From Lysobacter sp. 5GHs7-4 (GTDB taxonomy: Bacteria; Pseudomonadota; Gammaproteobacteria; Xanthomonadales; Xanthomonadaceae), in contig NZ_CP089924.1 in NCBI RefSeq assembly GCF_021284765.1, positions 4,606,001 through 4,670,000 of the forward strand: a stretch of DNA of 64,000 nucleotides, written 5' to 3'. The notes beneath the pieces were generated by a model. It was not told where the DNA came from. It ran no database searches and saw only the letters and a program-made list of their open reading frames with translations. The position numbers and the translations under genes were made by a program. Shown one piece after another: positions 61,883-64,000 of this stretch (position 1 is its first letter; each line of letters starts with the position of its first letter).

Positions 61883-63382
61883 ATGAGCGCAGCCAACGAC
61901 GAAGCCACGCCGACCCATTGCGAGAACTGCAAGGCGCCGCTGCAGGGCCACTATTGCCACGACTGCGGGCAGTCGGTGGTCAACCCGCTGCGCCACGCCG
62001 GCCACGCGCTGGAGGAAGTGTTCGAGTCGTTCTGGCATCTGGACGGCCGCATCTTCCGCACCGTGCGCGACCTGCTGTCGCCGGGCCGGACGGCGGTCAA
62101 TTACCTCGCCGGTCACCGCGTGCGTTACGTGCCGCCGCTGCGGCTGTTCGTGATTCTCAGCGTGCTGACCTTCTTCGTCGCCCAGTTCACCGTGCATTTC
62201 GGCGAGGACGAGGGCAAGGCCGGCGATCGCGACGCCAGCGGCGCGCTGGTCGTCGACGGCATGAAGGTGCGACTGGGGCGCACCGGCGACCGCATCGAGG
62301 ATGCGCGCAGTGTCGCGGCGGTCGAGAGCGAGCGCGCGCAGGCGCTGAAGGATCTTGAAGAGGCGCGCGCGGCGATCCCCGTCGGCCTGCCCGGCGGCGC
62401 GCGCGACGGCATCGACAAAGCCATCAAGGAAGTCAACGCGATCGCCGACAAGCGCGTGGCCCAACTGCGCGAAAAGGCGCGTCCCGACGCCGCCGCCGAA
62501 GCCGCCGGCATCGTCGCGCCCGCCGTCGAGGACGACAACGCGGCGATCCCGGCCACCATCGAGAACGCCGCCACGCTGGCCGAGCTGGAACGCCTGCGCG
62601 ACGAGCGGCTCAAGCCGCTGCAGGCCGAGCGCGCGACCATCGCCGCCAAGGATGCGACCGGCCTGGCGCGCAACGCGCAGGCGATCCGCGAGCTCAACCG
62701 GCGCGCCGGCTGCCGCGCCGCGCAGCTGCAGTTGGAACATGCCTTGGACACCGAGGGCACGCTCAAGCGCAAGCCCGCGGTCGACGTGGAGACCTACGGC
62801 GACGGCGAATGCGACGAGGGCCTGACCTTCTTCGGCAACGCGCCCTGGGACGCGGAAACCAATCCGGTGGTGATGGCCGGCGCGCCGGAGTTCTTCAACC
62901 GCTGGCTCAACAAGCAGATCGGCCGTGGCTACGCCAACTTCAAGCGCGCCACCCAGGACCCTTCGCTGTACGAGCACGCCGCGCTGAGCGCGGTGCCGTC
63001 GGCGCTGTTCCTGCTGGTGCCGATGTTCGCGCTGCTGCTGAAGCTGACCTACCTGGGTTCGGGCCGCGGCTATCTGGAGCATTTGGTGGTGGCGCTGTAC
63101 AGCCATGCCTACCTGTGCCTGAGCCTGCTGGCGATGTTCCTGATGTTCGGCCTGGACGCCGCGATCTCGCCGCACTGGGCCGGGTTCGGCTGGATAGCGG
63201 GTTTCGTCGAGGCCGCGCTGTGGCTGTGGATGCCGATCTACCTGCTGCTGATGCAGAAGCGCGTGTACGGCAACGGCTGGATGGTGACTCTGCTGCGCTA
63301 TCTGATCGTCGGCAACTTCTACTTCTTCATGCTGATGTTCGCGGTGGGCTTCCTGATGCTGGCCAGCCTGGTGCGGATGTGA
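61883..63382 (+). CDS. DUF3667 membrane protein with zinc ribbon and large periplasmic insert
   Basis: A 499-residue protein. A zinc-ribbon (CENCKAPLQGHYCHDCGQ, four Cys) at the N-terminus is followed by the DUF3667 pattern (HLDGRIFRTVRDLLSPGRTA, GHRVRYVPPLRLFVILSVLT). After the first transmembrane helix there is an unusually long hydrophilic, helical insert (about 110-340, with ERLRDERLKPLQAERATIAA). Four hydrophobic segments close the protein. The insert makes it longer than most family members. Function is unknown. The stop overlaps the next start (GTGA). Confidence 0.85.
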   Translation: MSAANDEATPTHCENCKAPLQGHYCHDCGQSVVNPLRHAGHALEEVFESFWHLDGRIFRTVRDLLSPGRTAVNYLAGHRVRYVPPLRLFVILSVLTFFVAQFTVHFGEDEGKAGDRDASGALVVDGMKVRLGRTGDRIEDARSVAAVESERAQALKDLEEARAAIPVGLPGGARDGIDKAIKEVNAIADKRVAQLREKARPDAAAEAAGIVAPAVEDDNAAIPATIENAATLAELERLRDERLKPLQAERATIAAKDATGLARNAQAIRELNRRAGCRAAQLQLEHALDTEGTLKRKPAVDVETYGDGECDEGLTFFGNAPWDAETNPVVMAGAPEFFNRWLNKQIGRGYANFKRATQDPSLYEHAALSAVPSALFLLVPMFALLLKLTYLGSGRGYLEHLVVALYSHAYLCLSLLAMFLMFGLDAAISPHWAGFGWIAGFVEAALWLWMPIYLLLMQKRVYGNGWMVTLLRYLIVGNFYFFMLMFAVGFLMLASLVRM

Positions 63383-63705
63383 GCGCGCCATCGTCGGCCG
63401 CCGGCGTGATCTACGAAGTCGACGTCGACGTGGACGCGGCCATCGCCGACGACTACCGCGCCTGGCTGGGCCCGCACACGCGCGAGATCCTGGCCCTGCC
63501 CGGCTTCGTCGACGTGCGCATCCACACCCAACTGGAACCGCCGGCCGCGGCCGGCCGCGTGCGCCTGAGCGTGCGCTACCGCGTCGACAGCCTGGCCTCG
63601 CTGGAGGCCTATGTGCGCGAGCACGCGCCGCGCCTGCGCGCCGACGCGGTCGCGCGCTTCGGCGAGCGCTTCAGCGCCACGCGGCGGGTGCTGCGCGAGG
63701 AGTGA
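63379..63705 (+). CDS. DUF4286 family protein
   Basis: A 108-residue protein from a GTG start that overlaps the previous stop. It has the DUF4286 pattern: IYEVDVDVDAAIADDYRAWL, EILALPGFVDVRIHTQ, VRYRVDSLASLEAYVREHAP and ARFGERFSATRRVL. The fold is ferredoxin-like. Function is unknown; the gene is cotranscribed with the DUF3667 gene. Confidence 0.88.
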   Translation: MSAPSSAAGVIYEVDVDVDAAIADDYRAWLGPHTREILALPGFVDVRIHTQLEPPAAAGRVRLSVRYRVDSLASLEAYVREHAPRLRADAVARFGERFSATRRVLREE

Positions 63706-63881
63706 GCGCGGTGCGCCGTCCCGGCTGACGAGCTGGAACGAAACATTCGCGATCTGGGTGGGGCATGGCGAGAGAACGCGACAGCGTCCTCGTCGCAAAC
63801 TCCTTCGCGCGATCGGCGCGACGATGCGGTTCGCCGCCGGCTCGCCGCATCCGGCGGCTTCGGCGCAGTCGGGCGACCGCG

Positions 63882-64000
63882 CTACTGCCCCAGCTTGTGC
63901 CAGAACCAGCCGTCGCGTTCGTCCCAGCGCGTGGCCAACAGCTCGCGGCGCAGGGCGTCGCGGTCTTGCGGCGGCGTGCGCTGCACCAGCGCCGCCAGAT
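63882..64000 (-). CDS. C-terminal end of an unknown gene (5' part beyond window)
   Basis: The last 38 residues of a gene on the minus strand, ending in WDERDGWFWHKLGQ. GC-rich third codon positions support a real gene. The segment is too short to assign a family. Between this gene and the DUF4286 gene lie 176 bases without recognised features. Confidence 0.6.
   Translation of the reverse strand, partial: LAALVQRTPPQDRDALRRELLATRWDERDGWFWHKLGQ

Overview
The window reads as a chromosomal segment of a high-GC gammaproteobacterium of the family Xanthomonadaceae, most likely Lysobacter or a close relative. This is inferred from TonB-dependent receptors of the Xanthomonas/Caulobacter type, the conserved block rsmB-fmt-def-lysM-dprA-smg-topA, a chitin-directed AA10 monooxygenase, GYF-domain membrane proteins, and the many short inverted repeats typical of these genomes. 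No rRNA, CRISPR array, prophage or insertion sequence was seen. There is one tRNA gene.

Region by region. 1-3.2 kb: an ECF41-type sigma factor locus (carboxymuconolactone decarboxylase-like protein, cupin, sigma factor with fused regulatory domain). It faces an orphan sigma region-4 fragment coupled to a LysR regulator. 3.2-6 kb: small secreted or unknown genes and a ferritin-like gene remnant. 6.3-9.6 kb: a TonB-dependent receptor preceded by two palindromic operators. 9.9-17.9 kb: an M23 peptidase-like secreted protein, a LytS/LytTR two-component pair, an alpha/beta hydrolase with an Asp nucleophile, a GlxA-type regulator and a short-plug TonB receptor. 18-21 kb: an H-NS-like gene, then a lower-GC island holding an Mrr-like nuclease fragment and a three-gene toxin-antitoxin-partner operon, next to tRNA-Ile(CAT).

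21-27 kb: a mannoside utilisation locus (GH92 alpha-mannosidase, LacI regulator, PfkB sugar kinase, AGE-family isomerase). The operators between GH92 and lacI match those in front of the receptor at 6.3-9.4 kb, 14 kb away, so receptor and pathway probably form one regulon: mannoside uptake, mannose release, isomerisation to fructose, phosphorylation to fructose-6-phosphate. 27.6-39.4 kb: rpoD, dtd, a lipid A acyltransferase-like gene, a Sel1/PH/PH operon, and an LPS-core or surface-glycan set (CDP-glycerol transferase-like, two GT2, one ArnT-like GT).

39.4-40.7 kb is noncoding and repeat-rich: two abutting hexanucleotide arrays of about ten units each, then a triplicated intergenic element. 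40.7-53.9 kb: the translation, DNA-uptake and topology block (rsmB, fmt, SMI1/KNR4 gene, def, lysM, dprA, smg, two GYF-domain genes, topA), an AA10 LPMO and tsaC. 53.9-64 kb: two DUF4124 proteins, a TetR-controlled membrane protein with a near-perfect palindromic operator, an SDR, a small lipoprotein, sppA, a MATE transporter, DUF3667 and DUF4286 proteins, and the end of an unknown gene.

The most promising candidate for an undescribed system is the tripartite toxin / C-terminally extended antitoxin / third-protein operon at 19.0-20.5 kb. It copies the layout of TAC (toxin-antitoxin-chaperone) modules, but its third protein does not look like SecB.
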